From positions 1,930,667-1,994,666 of the forward strand of contig NC_080543.1 of NCBI RefSeq assembly GCF_028640845.1: 64,000 nucleotides of DNA, given 5' to 3'. This DNA is from Ahaetulla prasina. Taxonomy: Eukaryota; Chordata; Lepidosauria; Squamata; Colubridae. Below are positions 43,391 through 53,664 of the stretch, one piece after another (within the stretch, counting starts at the first letter, position 1; every line of letters starts with the position of its first letter). The notes under the pieces were generated by a model that saw nothing but the letters and a program-made list of their open reading frames with translations, was not told the DNA's origin and searched no databases. A program made the position numbers and the translations under genes.

Positions 43391-44978
43391 GGCAGGGATC
43401 TCCAACCTTGGCAACTTTAAGACTTGTGGACTTCAACTTCAAAGCAAAGCTGGCTGAGGAACTCTGGGAGTTGGAGTCCACAAGTCTTAAAAGAGCCAAG
43501 TTTGCAGACCCCTGGTCTAACAGAGAAAGTCTAAGGCAGGGGTGGGATTTAGCCATTTCAGACAAACCGGCTGTTAATATTAACCTGGTTCACTGAACCA
43601 GTAGTTGCAAGGACTGGCTGACCCTGGCCACCCCACCCCTCCCAGGAGTCTCCACACAGCCCATTTTGGATGCCAGGTAAATGCAGGGCCCGCGTGGAAG
43701 GGGCCCGCGTGAAGGCTGGACAAGGAGCAACGGATGGAAACTCATCAAGGAGAGAAACAGCCTAGAACTCCGGAGAAATTTTCTAACTGTTAGAACAACC
43801 AGTGGAACAGCTTGCCACCAGAAGTTGTAGGTGCTCCAACACTGGAGGCTTTTAAGAAGAGATTGGGCAGCCACTTGCCTGGAATGGCACAAGGGTTTCC
43901 TGCTTGAACGGGGGGTTAGATTAGATGACCTCCAAGGTCCCTTCCGGCTCTATTCTTAAATACAAGTCCCTTTTTTTCCTGGCTGGTCATAAATTTGTAC
44001 AGTTGCTAAGCAAAAAAAAAAAAGCCAATTGGGGAAAACTTGATTCACTTAATAACTGCTGATTTGCTTAACAACTGCTGCAAAAATATATTTTTAAAAA
44101 TCGGATCCAGTCACTCGATGGCCCCAATGTTGACCAAAATGACCTACAACTATAATTCCAGGCTCAAGAACAGTCATAAGTCGAGGGCTACTGGTAAGCA
44201 GGCTACTTCACTGGCTTCTTTCGATAGCCCAATTCCATTTTAAATTGTACTTTTTTTTTTTATCGGATTTTAGTCCTAATTTGTGTTTGGAATTCTGCGC
44301 TTTTGGCATGGCCCGTGGGCTAATCAATAAACTAACTTCTCTTGATAGCCACATCACACGATGCACGCATTGGGATGTCTGGGTAGTTTTGCAAAATCTT
44401 AACTGGGTTAGAAAGCGGCTGATGGTGGTTTGCTTCCGCTTCCCCTTAGTGTGCATCTTGCGGAGAAAAGAGAATTGGCGGGAATACCGGGAAGCTTTGG
44501 AACTCCTGAAGGAATTTCAGAGAAATTATAAAGCCACGGTGGCCGTTTGCAACAAGGCCAATGAATCCAGGGCAATTGGTAATGCCCAGGTTCCCAAAAC
44601 TGACCTCAACCCCATCCCGAAGTTCCGAAGTCTTCCTGAGATCAAGGCGAGGAGAAAGGCGGAGGAGTCCTCCGCTCAGGCCCTTCAAGAGAAGAACGAC
44701 TCCCTTCCAACCAGCCAATAAAAGAGATCCCACCTAGTTTGGCGGGCCGTAACCTACCTACCTGTTGTAGAAGATCTTCAAGTACGACGTGGCCTCCTGG
44801 AGAACTTTTGCTGAAAGAAGCTGCAGCTGATGGAGCAGTGATGACCCATGGTCCTATCTACCCCATGGAGGAGACACCATCCTTGTTTCCACGACTCCAT
44901 AGACTTGAACAGGGGTCTCCAACCTTGGTCCCTTTAAGACTTGTGGACTTCAACTCCCAGAGTTCCTCAGCCAGCTTT
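43319..44978. repeat. Tandem duplication, copy 2 (1,660 bp, contains XRRA1 terminal exon B)
   Basis: Near-identical to copy 1. The differences I see cluster at the splice acceptor and first codons of the exon: T/C at the polypyrimidine tract, loss of one C, and loss of a 3-bp CGG. Confidence 0.95.
44450..44721 (+). CDS. XRRA1: XRRA1 terminal coding exon, copy B
   Basis: 272 nt from TTCCCCTTAG to TAA, in the same frame as copy A but lacking one arginine (VCILRRKENW). The acceptor is intact, so the exon could be spliced to exon 16 as a mutually exclusive alternative last exon or, if copy A is skipped, serve as the normal one. Which copy is used cannot be told from sequence. AATAAA again overlaps the stop. 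Confidence 0.8.
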
Positions 44979-45045
44979 GCTGGCTGAGGGACTCTGGGAG
45001 TTGAAGTCCACAAGTCTTAAAGGGACCAAGGTTGGAGACCCCTGG
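44910..45045. mobile_element. Intact hAT MITE (right-hand parent of the duplication)
   Basis: Palindrome from CAGGGGTCTCCAACCTTGG to CCAAGGTTGGAGACCCCTG, flanked by GACTTGAA on both sides. Matching arms of the TCCCTTTAAGAC type on each side. Confidence 0.88.
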
Positions 45046-45533
45046 ACTTGAAGGCTTCGTTGAGGTCCTCCAAGTAGGAAGGCTTCACAAACTTGAAGCC
45101 TTGAGGTGCATCTTGGAATCTTGAGGTCCACCTTGAAGGGAACGTTCAAAATGGAACCGGCGTTACCTGGAAGAGTCCAATGAACAGCTGCACGAATGAT
45201 GGGCCTCTGGTTTGTTAGGAGGACTCTCTTTGACCCGTGTTGAGAAGAAACCATCGATGGAGACCATGTTGAGAGTCAATCAGTGGCCATCGGGACCTTC
45301 CAGAAGGTCTCCTGGGGAAGGTGTCACTGGTAGACCGAGACGACCAAGTTCCAGTATCTTCCTGCGAGACCAACAATCCCCCCACACATTTTTTTCCCTT
45401 ATTTTACCGTTTCTCTCCCTGTGGAAGACCGTCAGAAGTTTCCACAGAACGAAGATTCTTCTTCTGTCTCAACGGCTGTTAATTTCATTTTCCTGGCAAT
45501 TGTTGTAGGCACGTTCTTAAATTCTCTAAACGC

Positions 45534-45539
45534 AATAAA
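45534..45539 (+). terminator. Probable XRRA1 distal poly(A) signal
   Basis: AATAAA in GCAATAAAATTAACC, about 810 bp after the copy B stop, followed by T/G-containing sequence (GGTTTTGCTCTC at about 45575). The preceding 45050-45530 stretch is free of recognised repeats, which fits a 3' UTR. Confidence 0.6.
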
Positions 45540-45559
45540 ATTAACCTCATGAAGGATTA

Positions 45560-45935
45560 AATCCTTAAATTACTCTGGTTTTGCTCTCTCCCTTGAATCT
45601 TCAGGGACTGCTTGCCACATGGAGTTTCAGACCAGAGTTAATTCACAAAGGTTCACCACAGAGAATGTGAACTTAACTGCGACCTATTCTTGGCTTTGAT
45701 CTGGTGGGATAACCATGGTTTCTTCCTTGAAATGGAAGATGGATTGAATTTTCGGTTAGCCAAGAAATACCGAAGAAGTCTTAACTTTCATCCTGGCGAC
45801 TATAGCAAGGAAATCAGTCAGCTTTATAGAAAGAAACCATGGTTATCCCATGGCTGAGTGACTTTGGGTCAGTCCCTCTCAACTCAGCCCACCTCACAGG
45901 GTGGTAGTTGTGGGGGAAATGAGGAAGGAGTGTTA
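45560..45935. other. Intergenic stretch with inverted repeat
   Basis: GGGATAACCATGGTTTCTTCC near 45706 and AGAAACCATGGTTATCCCA near 45833 form inverted repeats about 110 bp apart, a possible short MITE. 45855-45920 (GAGTGACTTTGGGTCAGTCC and CCACCTCACAGGG) resembles a CORE-SINE body. Confidence 0.5.
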
Positions 45936-45939
45936 GGTA

Positions 45940-46605
45940 TGGCTAAAGCAGAACTAGAACTCACTGTGTCCTGGTGATTGGTCCAAAGTCACCCGGCCGG
46001 CTTTCATGGGTAAGGCAGAACTAGAACTCACTGTCTCCTGGTCATTGTTCCAGTCACCCAACTGGCTTTCATGCCCAAGACAGAACTAGAACTCACCGTC
46101 ACCTGGTGATTGGCCTAAGTGAACCTGCTAGCTTTCATGCTGAAGGCAGAAATAGAACTCGCCGTCTCCTGGTGATTGTTCCAGTCACCCAACTGGCTTT
46201 CATGCCCAAGGCAGAACTAGAACTCACCATCACCTGGTGATTGGCCTAAGTGAACCTGCTAGCTTTCATGCTGAAGGCAGAAATAGAACTCGCCGTCTCC
46301 TGGTGATTGTTCCAGTCACCCAACTGGCTTTCATGCCCAAGACAGAACTAGAACTCACCGTCACCTGGTGATTGGCCTAAGTGAACCTGCTAGCTTTCAT
46401 GCTGAAGGCAGAAATAGAACTCGCCGTCTCCTGGTGATTGTTCCAGTCACCCAACTGGCTTTCATGCCAAAGGCAGAACTAGAACTACCACCCTGTCCCA
46501 GGGATTGGCCCAAAATCACCCAGCCAGCTTCCATGCTGGTGTAGGGACTAGAACTCACCGTCTCCCAGTTTCTAATCTGGTGCCTTCACCACTAGACCAG
46601 ACTGA
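45940..46605 (-). repeat. SINE-derived minisatellite with dimeric higher-order unit
   Basis: About nine units of 65-69 bp in which two types alternate: GATTGTTCCAGTCACCCAAC and GATTGGCCTAAGTGAACCTG. This gives a repeat period of about 133 bp from 46020 to 46480. The end at 46500-46605 is a recognisable tRNA-like head; on the minus strand it reads GGTCTAGTGGTGAAGGCACC (A-box side) and GGTGAGTTCTAGTCCC (B-box side). Confidence 0.9.
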
Positions 46606-47360
46606 TTAAGCTGCTGGTCTGTTCCCACATGCAACTCCACAGGACACTTGAACACCAGTGTCTTAGCAAAATCCACAACAGGAACGATCACCAGTGTTGT
46701 AGTTCCACCAGAATATACTCCATATCCTCCTATTATAATTGGAATATTGGCACGATGAGAATATTATCTCCTGAACAAAACTCCGCATTGGTGACAGGAA
46801 GGGCATCCGCCCAGTAAACATTTCTAGCACCACTCAATTGCCCAGACTCCATCCTCGCAAGGGATTATGGGGTCGTTAAAAAGATGATAATTGGAATTAT
46901 CAACGACCAAAAGAAAAGGTCTCATTTAATCCCAACTCACAACACTTTCCAAATCTCTCCCGCCCTCTCCCAAATTAACTTGGAATAAAAGTTTCGAGAG
47001 ACTCTTCAATCTTAACGAAGAAAAAGACGCAAACTCCTTTCTCATTAAACAGATTTCTTTTATCAAAACATCGGACGAAGCCACAGCGATTCAGGTGGGA
47101 CTCGGAAAGCAACACTTTCGAGTCTCGGGGCTGGGCGGATTTCTGGGGGGGGGGGGTTCGAGCCGAGGAGAAACACCGAAGCACAAAATGATTTCAAAGC
47201 CTACGGAGGCGACTCAGGGTGGGATTAAGGAAGCAGAGCGAATGCAGTTTTGCAATTTCTTTGAAACCATCCCACAGTCGATCCCAGGTAAAAATCAACA
47301 GGTGTAGGCGACGTTCTCCCATCCCTGACAACCAAAAGGTGCTTCCTCAATTGCATAGCA
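46606..47360. other. Unassigned intergenic sequence
   Basis: No gene or known repeat could be supported. There is a G run (47141-47156) and moderately AT-rich sequence. Short open frames have no recognisable motifs. Confidence 0.35.
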
Positions 47361-48358
47361 CAGGGGTCTGCAAACTTGGCTCTTTTAAGACTTAACATAA
47401 TAGAGTTGGGACCTTGGAGGTCTTCTAGTCCAACCCCCTGCCCAGGCAGGAAACCCTACACAATTTCAGGCAGATGGCTATCCAACATTTTCTTAAAAAT
47501 TTCCAGTGTTGGAGCATTCACAACTTCTGCAGGCAAGTTGTTCCACTTATTGATTGTTCTGTCAGGAAATTTCTCCTTAGTTCTAAGTTGCTTCTCTCCT
47601 TGATTAGTTTCCACCCATTGCTTCTTGTTCTACCCTCAGGTGCTTTGGAGAATAGCTTGACTCCCTCTTCTTTGGGGCAGCCCCTGAGATATTGGAAGAC
47701 TGCTATCGTGTCTCCCCGAGTCCTTCTTTTCATTAAACTAGCCATGCCGTTCCTGCAATCATTCTTCATGTTTTAGCCTCCAGTCCCCTAATCATCTTCG
47801 TTGCTCTTCTCTGCACTCTTTCTAGAGTCTCAGCATCTTTTTTACATCATGGCGACCAAAACTGGATGCAATATTCCAAGTGTGGCCTTACCAAGGCATT
47901 ATAAAGTGGCACTAACACTTCACGTGATCTTGATTCTATCCCTCTGTTTATGCAGCCCAGAACTGTGTTGGCTTTTTTAGCAGCTGCTACACACTGCTGG
48001 CTCATATCTAAATGGTTATCCACTAGGACTCCAAGATCCCTCTCACAGGTACTACTATTGAGCAAGGTACCACATATACGGTACCGGTGCATTTTGTTTT
48101 TTTTGGCCTAAACGTAGAACCTTACTTTTTTCACTGTTGAATTTCATTTTGTTAGTTAGCACCCAATGTTCAAGTCTGTCAAGATCTTTCTGTAACTTGA
48201 GCCTATCTTCTGGAGTGTTGGCTATTCCTGCCAGCTTGGTGTCATCTGCAAATTAGATGAGTTCCCCATCTATCCCCTCGTCCAAGTCACTGATGAAGAT
48301 GATGGCTGAGGAATTCTGAGAGTTGAAGTCCAAAAGATCCAAGTTTGCAGACCCCTGG
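47361..48358. mobile_element. hAT MITE split by a CR1 copy
   Basis: Left arm CAGGGGTCTGCAAACTTGGC (47361) and right arm GCCAAG-type TTGCAGACCCCTG (48358) frame a CR1 element; GCATAGCA and GCATAGTG flank the outer ends as an 8-bp target duplication with two changes. Confidence 0.75.
47395..48300 (-). mobile_element. CR1 LINE 3' region
   Basis: Antisense, about 900 bp. Encodes [40 protein letters not shown] and SLMKRRTRGDTIAVFQYLRG, then the CR1 tail. Frames are broken between segments. Confidence 0.85.
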
Positions 48359-48451
48359 CATAGTGGATCCTTAACGTCACACCTGCGTTTTTAAACAGCC
48401 GGGGGGGAGGGAGGGAAGAGGCTTGCCTCCCATCAAGACTCCAATACCGGT

Positions 48452-48958
48452 AGTCCTCGACTTGCAACTAAATTTACGTGGCCAAAACGTCGGTTCAGGG
48501 AGTTAAGTGCCCCGTTTTACGACCGTTCTGGCCACCATTGCTAAGTGAATCACTGCAGTTGATCAGTTAAGTCACAGTTGTTAAAGTGAATCTGGCTTCC
48601 CCCTCATTGACTTGGCACGTCAGAAGGTCACCAAGGGCAGGGGTCTGCAAACTGGGCTCTTTTAAGACTTGTGGACTTCAACTCCCTGAGTTCCTGAGCT
48701 TTGCTGGCTGAGGGACTCTGGGAGTTGAAGTCCACAAGTCTTAAAAGAGCCAAGTTTGCAGACCCCTGGCCAAGGGGAATCACATGACCCCGGAAGACTT
48801 GCAACAGGTGTAAGTACATGCTGGTTGCTGAATTTTTGATCACGGGATGGCGGGGAAGGCTTGCAACGGTTGTGTGAAAGATGACCGTAAGTGGCTTTTT
48901 TCTCCAGTGCCGTCGTAACGTTGGGTGGTCACTAAATGAACAGTTGTTAAGTGGAGGA
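48452..48958. mobile_element. Tigger-like MITE with nested hAT MITE
   Basis: The outer MITE runs from GGTAGTCCTCGACTTGCAAC to TTGTTAAGTGGAGGATTA. At 48638-48768 a palindromic hAT MITE (CAGGGGTCTGCAAACTGGG ... GTTTGCAGACCCCTG) is inserted, flanked by ACCAAGGG and GCCAAGGG. Confidence 0.8.
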
Positions 48959-49109
48959 TTATGTATTTAAAAAGGCAGGCAGGGATTCGGAAGTCCGAAT
49001 GAAAGCTTGGTTAATGATGAATATGCAATGGAGCACAATATTCTGCCTTCTGTAGATGCCGACACAACAACAACACTCGGATCTGGGCTGGGGAGCACCT
49101 CTGCAAGAG

Positions 49110-49465
49110 ACCCTACAGGGAGTCCTCGCCTTACAACTGCAAACGAACCCAAAATTTCCGTGGCTGAGCGAGACATTTCCTAAGGGAGTTCTGCCCCATT
49201 TTATAGCCTGTCCGGCTACGGCTGTTAAGTGAATTCTGACCAACTTTGCTCGTCAGAAAGTCACAAATCACGTCACCCCCCCGCCCCCAGGCCACTGCAA
49301 CCTTCGTAAATACGAGCCAGTTGCCAAGCGTCCAAATTTGGATCACGGGGAATGCTGTAACGATTGTGAAGAGTGAAAATCGGTCGCAAGTCATCTTTTT
49401 TTAGGATTCTTGTGGTTCTAAAAGGTCACTAAATGAATCGTCGGAAAGTCGAGGACTACCGGTGT
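49110..49465. mobile_element. Tigger-like MITE
   Basis: From CAGGGAGTCCTCGCCTTACA to AAAGTCGAGGACTACCGGTG, full interior. Confidence 0.7.
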
Positions 49466-49469
49466 TGAA

Positions 49470-50090
49470 GTCCTCGGAGGTATGACAATGAAAATATTCA
49501 GCGCATTCTTGGGCAGTTTCTGCTCGCAGGGCTCCAAGGTTAGAACCATCTCCCCCCCCCCCCCCGCAAAAAAAAATTATCCGTTCATTGAAGAGTCTTT
49601 TAAGGCTTATACTTTCTTCTTCCTTCGCTTCCACGGATGCAAATTAAAAGAAAGGAGACTGATGATCGATGCAATACAAAAATCTCATTTTTGGGGTGGC
49701 TTTCCTTGCCGACACGGGCTGCGGAAGCCCAAGAAAACATTCGGAGGCGTCGTTTCCCGCAGGAAAAATCTCCCGAAAAGCTAAACGGAGGTTTCGCAGT
49801 CAGTTTAGATCATTGGTGGCCACGCCTGTCCTGCCCAAATCCCTCTCCCTGCAAACCCACCCACTCCCACAACCTGCTTTTCATCCATCCTGGTAAATGA
49901 CAGAATACATAGCTACCCTTTGGAATAAGTCACGGAACCAGAAAGGTGGGGTGGTAACCCCCAAAACTAAGGCTTTTAATCCAAATCAAAAGAACGGATG
50001 TATTGGAAGGTAGTTTTAATCCTCATCAGAATATGCTTTTGAATCGGGGAGGTTAGGAAATAGGCCCAGTCAGTCTCTAAAAGTTGCACT
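49470..50090. other. Unassigned intergenic sequence
   Basis: Contains a C run (49550-49566) and no recognised gene or repeat. The longest frame (100 codons at 49482) has no domain I recognise. Confidence 0.35.
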
Positions 50091-50935
50091 TCCCAGCTCA
50101 GCAAAGTTTAAGGAATATGGACTTCAACTCCCAGAATTCCTCAGCCAGTCTGCTAGCTGAGGCATTCTAGGAGTTGAAGTCCACCCATGCTGGTTGGGGA
50201 ATTCTGGGAACTGGACACTGTGGGAGTTGCCTCCTTCCCTCCCTTCTCTCTTTCTTTCTCATCTATCCCTCGTTCCTTCTTCCTTCCTTCTCCTTATATA
50301 ACACAGAATAACAGAATTGGATGGGACCTTGGAGGTCTTCTAGTCCAACCCTCTTGCTGAAGCAAAGGCCCGATACAATTCCAGGCAACTTGACCACCTT
50401 GGCCGGTTTAAGTGTGGACTTCCTTCCCAGTATGGATGGACTTCAACTCCCAAATACCTCACCTAGCTTGGGTGGACTTCAACTCCCAGAATTCATGCTG
50501 GCTGGGGAATTCTGGGAATTGGTCCATTCATGATGGCTGGGGCAGTTTGGGAGTTGAAGTCCACACTTATACTGGCCAGTTTTCAACTTTGTGTGGACTT
50601 CAATTCCCAGCATGCCCCAGCCAGCATGAAGGAAGGACTTCCAACTCCCAGAATTCAACTCTCAGAACTCATTATGGCTGGGGTATTCAGGGAGTCAAAG
50701 GCTATCCATGCTGGCTGGGGAATTCTGGGAATTGGTCCATTTATGCTGGCTGGGGCATTCTGGGAGTTAAAGTCCAGACAGTTGAGGACCTTGACCAGTT
50801 TAAGATGTGGACTTCAACTTCCAAAATGCCCCAGCCAGCATGGAGAAAGGACTTCAACTCCCAAACACCTCCACCAGCTTGGATGGACTTCAACTCCCAG
50901 AATTCATGCTGGCTGGGGAATTCTGGGAGCCGAGG
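50090..50935. repeat. Decayed array of hAT MITE cores plus a CR1 scrap
   Basis: At least eight copies of GGACTTCAACTCCCA(G/A)A in direct and inverted orientation, with GCTGGCTGGGGAATTCTGGG between them. A CR1 tail lies at 50295-50400. Divergence is much greater than in the 78-bp arrays at 28608 and 60508, so this looks like an older array. Confidence 0.75.
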
Positions 50936-51695
50936 GGAACCCCCAGACTCAGGCAGGGCAAAGTTGGTTTTGAAATGCAACCTGGTTCCAGAGACCTCGT
51001 AATTCTAACTCCTTGAGGAAAAACAGCTTCACTTTTTTCTACTTTCCCAGAACTTCCGAGTTGTGCCGCCAATGGCTTCAAACGGCTGCCTGGGTCAGCC
51101 AAAATTGCCGCTTTGGAAGCGCTTGAAAAAAAAACACCTGTTCCCTTCACCTCCTTTTTTGGAAGAGGTTTTTCTCCGAACGCCAGAAAAACGGGGGTTT
51201 CTGGAGATAACTGCAAACTGGCCCGGGAGGGACATGCAACCTCTGTCAGGAAACAAAACCTCAAATACTGAAAAGTCGCTGGGAGGACTCTGCAACCATC
51301 CCGTCTTGCAAACGAGGTTTGTGCATAAATCTGAGCCCGCCAAAAATAAACCCAGCATGGGATCCTGGCTTCGCGGCTTCTATTCGGGACGTTTAGCCTG
51401 GTTGTGGAGGCCTCATCATACCGTACATACTGGTGAGATACAGCTTAAGTGCGCCGTTTGTTTCGCGCTCTGCTTGCCCCAAAGCAGGATGTGTGTGTGT
51501 GTGTTTTGATACTGCTGCAGCGCAACCCCACACCAAGGACTGATGGGGTTGGAGGGCCAAGGAGGTGGGGTGGAGGTGAGAAATACCCCACCAGGCAGCC
51601 AAAAGTTCTCTCTGGCCCACGGTGGTTAGTTTGGACTCAGCGCAAGCAAGTGCTCCTTTCATGGGTCTGGAGATGCAACCATATATTATAGATTT
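50936..51695. other. Unassigned intergenic sequence
   Basis: A short (GT)8 at 51489-51504 is the only repeat recognised. The 148-codon frame at 51063 has no recognisable motif and lacks supporting splice or promoter context. Confidence 0.35.
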
Positions 51696-51699
51696 AAAT

Positions 51700-52103
51700 A
51701 CAGGAGGTTCTCGCCTTACGGTCCAAAATGGAGCCCCAAATTTATGTTGGTAAGCGAGAACGGTTGTTCAGTGGATTTTGCTCCATTTTGCGACCTTTCT
51801 TCTCACCGTTGTTAAGTGAACCATTACCGTTAAGATAATAACATGGCCGTTAAGTGAATCTGGCTTCCCCATCGACTTTATTTGTCAGAAGGTCGCAAAA
51901 GGGGATCGCGTGACCCCAGGGAGACTGCGACCGTCATAAATACAAGTCAGTCGTCAAGCATCTGGAAATTTTGATCACGCGACCACGGGGATGCTGCCAC
52001 GGTCGTTAAGTGTGAAAAACGGTCGTAAGTCACTTTTGTCTCTGATGCTGTAACTTTGAACGGTCACTAAACGAACTGTCGTAAGTCGAGGACTACCTGT
52101 ATT
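51700..52103. mobile_element. Tigger-like MITE, full length
   Basis: ACAGGAGGTTCTCGCCTTAC to GTCGTAAGTCGAGGACTACC TG. It ends 20 bp before the RNF169 poly(A) signal, so it borders the 3' end of that gene. Confidence 0.75.
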
Positions 52104-52120
52104 TATAGATTCAAATATAT

Positions 52121-52126
52121 TTTATT
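52121..52126 (-). terminator. Probable RNF169 poly(A) signal
   Basis: AATAAA on the minus strand (TTTATT on plus), 370 bp after the stop codon of RNF169, in single-copy-looking sequence. Mammalian RNF169 has a longer 3' UTR as I recall, so other sites are possible. Confidence 0.5.
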
Positions 52127-52494
52127 GCAGATCCACCATTCTGCCAACCGGGCCTTCCAGCAGCGCAGGGCTGCTCCTGAAATTGCAAACGCTGCTCGCA
52201 ACGTCGGTTCACCCCCGTTATTGTAACCGACTCGGATCCCAAGGCAGCGACAGCCGGACCGGCACCCAAGATCCGACCTCCGAACGAGAACAGACAAAAG
52301 GGGTCTTCGCTGCGAGAGAGACTGATGATCTCGGAGTCAGTTGGAGGAGGGGAGGGGGCGGAAAGCTCCAGACTGTGACCTCCATCCGGCTCCCGTACTG
52401 ACCGGGCAGAACTCCTGTTCCCCGGAACTCCACCAGACTGATGAAGCGACGTCTACATGGGATATCTCGAAAAAGCCGCGTAGCTGGCGAAGGG

Positions 52495-53664
52495 TTACTT
52501 TGCCCCGGTGGTGTTCTTGGACCGTAAGAAATACTGATCGGCTCGTCCCTTCGGCCTCTCCGCTGTCCGGATCTCCCTCTCGAACTGCCGCTGGAGTTGC
52601 ACGGCCAGCCGCCGGTCAGCCTCCTCCTGCTGCAGTCGCTGCTCGGTCCTGCCACGTTGTCGCCGCCTCTGACGTCTCAGCGGGTCGGACGCTGGAGGGC
52701 CCTTGCGAGAGCCCGCCGACGGCCTCAGCCGCTTGACCGAAGGGTCCAGGTGCTTGGTTTTACACGGCCGCTTTTGTCCGCGCCGCAGAGAGGGGGTCTC
52801 CTCGCCGAGCCCCCTCTCGAGACGGAGGCCGTTGGAGAGACGGCACAGTTCACTCTCGTCCCAGTATTTACGCGGCTTCCGCTCGGCCGTATTACCGAGA
52901 GTGCCGTTCTCCGAGGCTGAGTTCACTCGGACGACTTTCCGGGGTATCGTTTTGGCATCGAAGTGAAGGCATGGCCCAGCCAGACGGGGCACTGATTTCG
53001 CTTCGGAGAGCTCGGAAATCCTGGAATTGGGGGGGTTTTCGGTGGGTCTTGGCGGGAGGACCCTGGGGGTCAGCTCCGTAGCTTCCGAGTCTCTCCGACT
53101 GTGTGCAGAACTGTCCACCTTTGTAAGAGAAGGGGGACGGAGAGGGTCTGGCAAGGAGACCTCGTTGGGCATCTGCAGAGGACACTTGATGGGGACGTTG
53201 AGGGTCGGAGCCGGGAAATCTTCACCTGACTCGAGAACCGAGGAGGTCAAGGTAGCCTTGGAGAGAGTGTTCTTGACTTGACGTTCCTGGAGGATCTGTT
53301 CCCACTTCTTCAGGATCCGAGGGCTGGCTTCGTACGTGGTGGGCTTCTGCAGGCTCCTGGTCAGGTTCCTGGGGGTGGACTTGATGAGGAGGGGGCTCAG
53401 CACGCGCCCATCCGGCAGCTGCTTGGGAGGCGTGCAGGGCGAGCAGACGATGGGCTTGAAATGGTTCAACTCCTCAGAGATGCTGTCGTTGCTCTCGGGG
53501 CTGATCGAGCGCTCCTGCCTAGGCAGGACAGGGAACGAAGACGGCGCCTGGTGAGAGACCAGGCGCTTCTCGGCCGTCAGGTCCGGAGCAGAGAGGCAGC
53601 GGTTGTTCTGGGTGGAAGAAAGGACGCCCACGAGGGAAACGGAGGCACCAGTGAAGGGGTTGGC
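52495..53664 (-). CDS. RNF169: RNF169 terminal coding exon
   Basis: 1,170 nt, 389 residues plus stop, following a TCTCTTACAG acceptor, phase 0. It opens ANPFTGASVSL and contains NRCLSAPDLTAEKR. It ends with EEADRRLAVQLQRQFERE, a MIU (ubiquitin-binding helix), and DQYFLRSKNTTGAK, the LRM2 nucleosome-targeting motif. RNF169 binds RNF168-ubiquitylated H2A nucleosomes at double-strand breaks through MIU2-LRM2 and limits 53BP1 recruitment (family knowledge). The middle (Ser/Pro/Arg-rich) is probably disordered. The region is GC-rich and free of repeats, unlike its surroundings. Confidence 0.95.
   Translation of the reverse strand, partial: ANPFTGASVSLVGVLSSTQNNRCLSAPDLTAEKRLVSHQAPSSFPVLPRQERSISPESNDSISEELNHFKPIVCSPCTPPKQLPDGRVLSPLLIKSTPRNLTRSLQKPTTYEASPRILKKWEQILQERQVKNTLSKATLTSSVLESGEDFPAPTLNVPIKCPLQMPNEVSLPDPLRPPSLTKVDSSAHSRRDSEATELTPRVLPPRPTENPPNSRISELSEAKSVPRLAGPCLHFDAKTIPRKVVRVNSASENGTLGNTAERKPRKYWDESELCRLSNGLRLERGLGEETPSLRRGQKRPCKTKHLDPSVKRLRPSAGSRKGPPASDPLRRQRRRQRGRTEQRLQQEEADRRLAVQLQRQFEREIRTAERPKGRADQYFLRSKNTTGAK

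Noticed and set aside
51063..51509. 148-codon frame between the genes
   Set aside because: No recognisable domain, promoter or splice context; consistent with chance in GC-moderate DNA.
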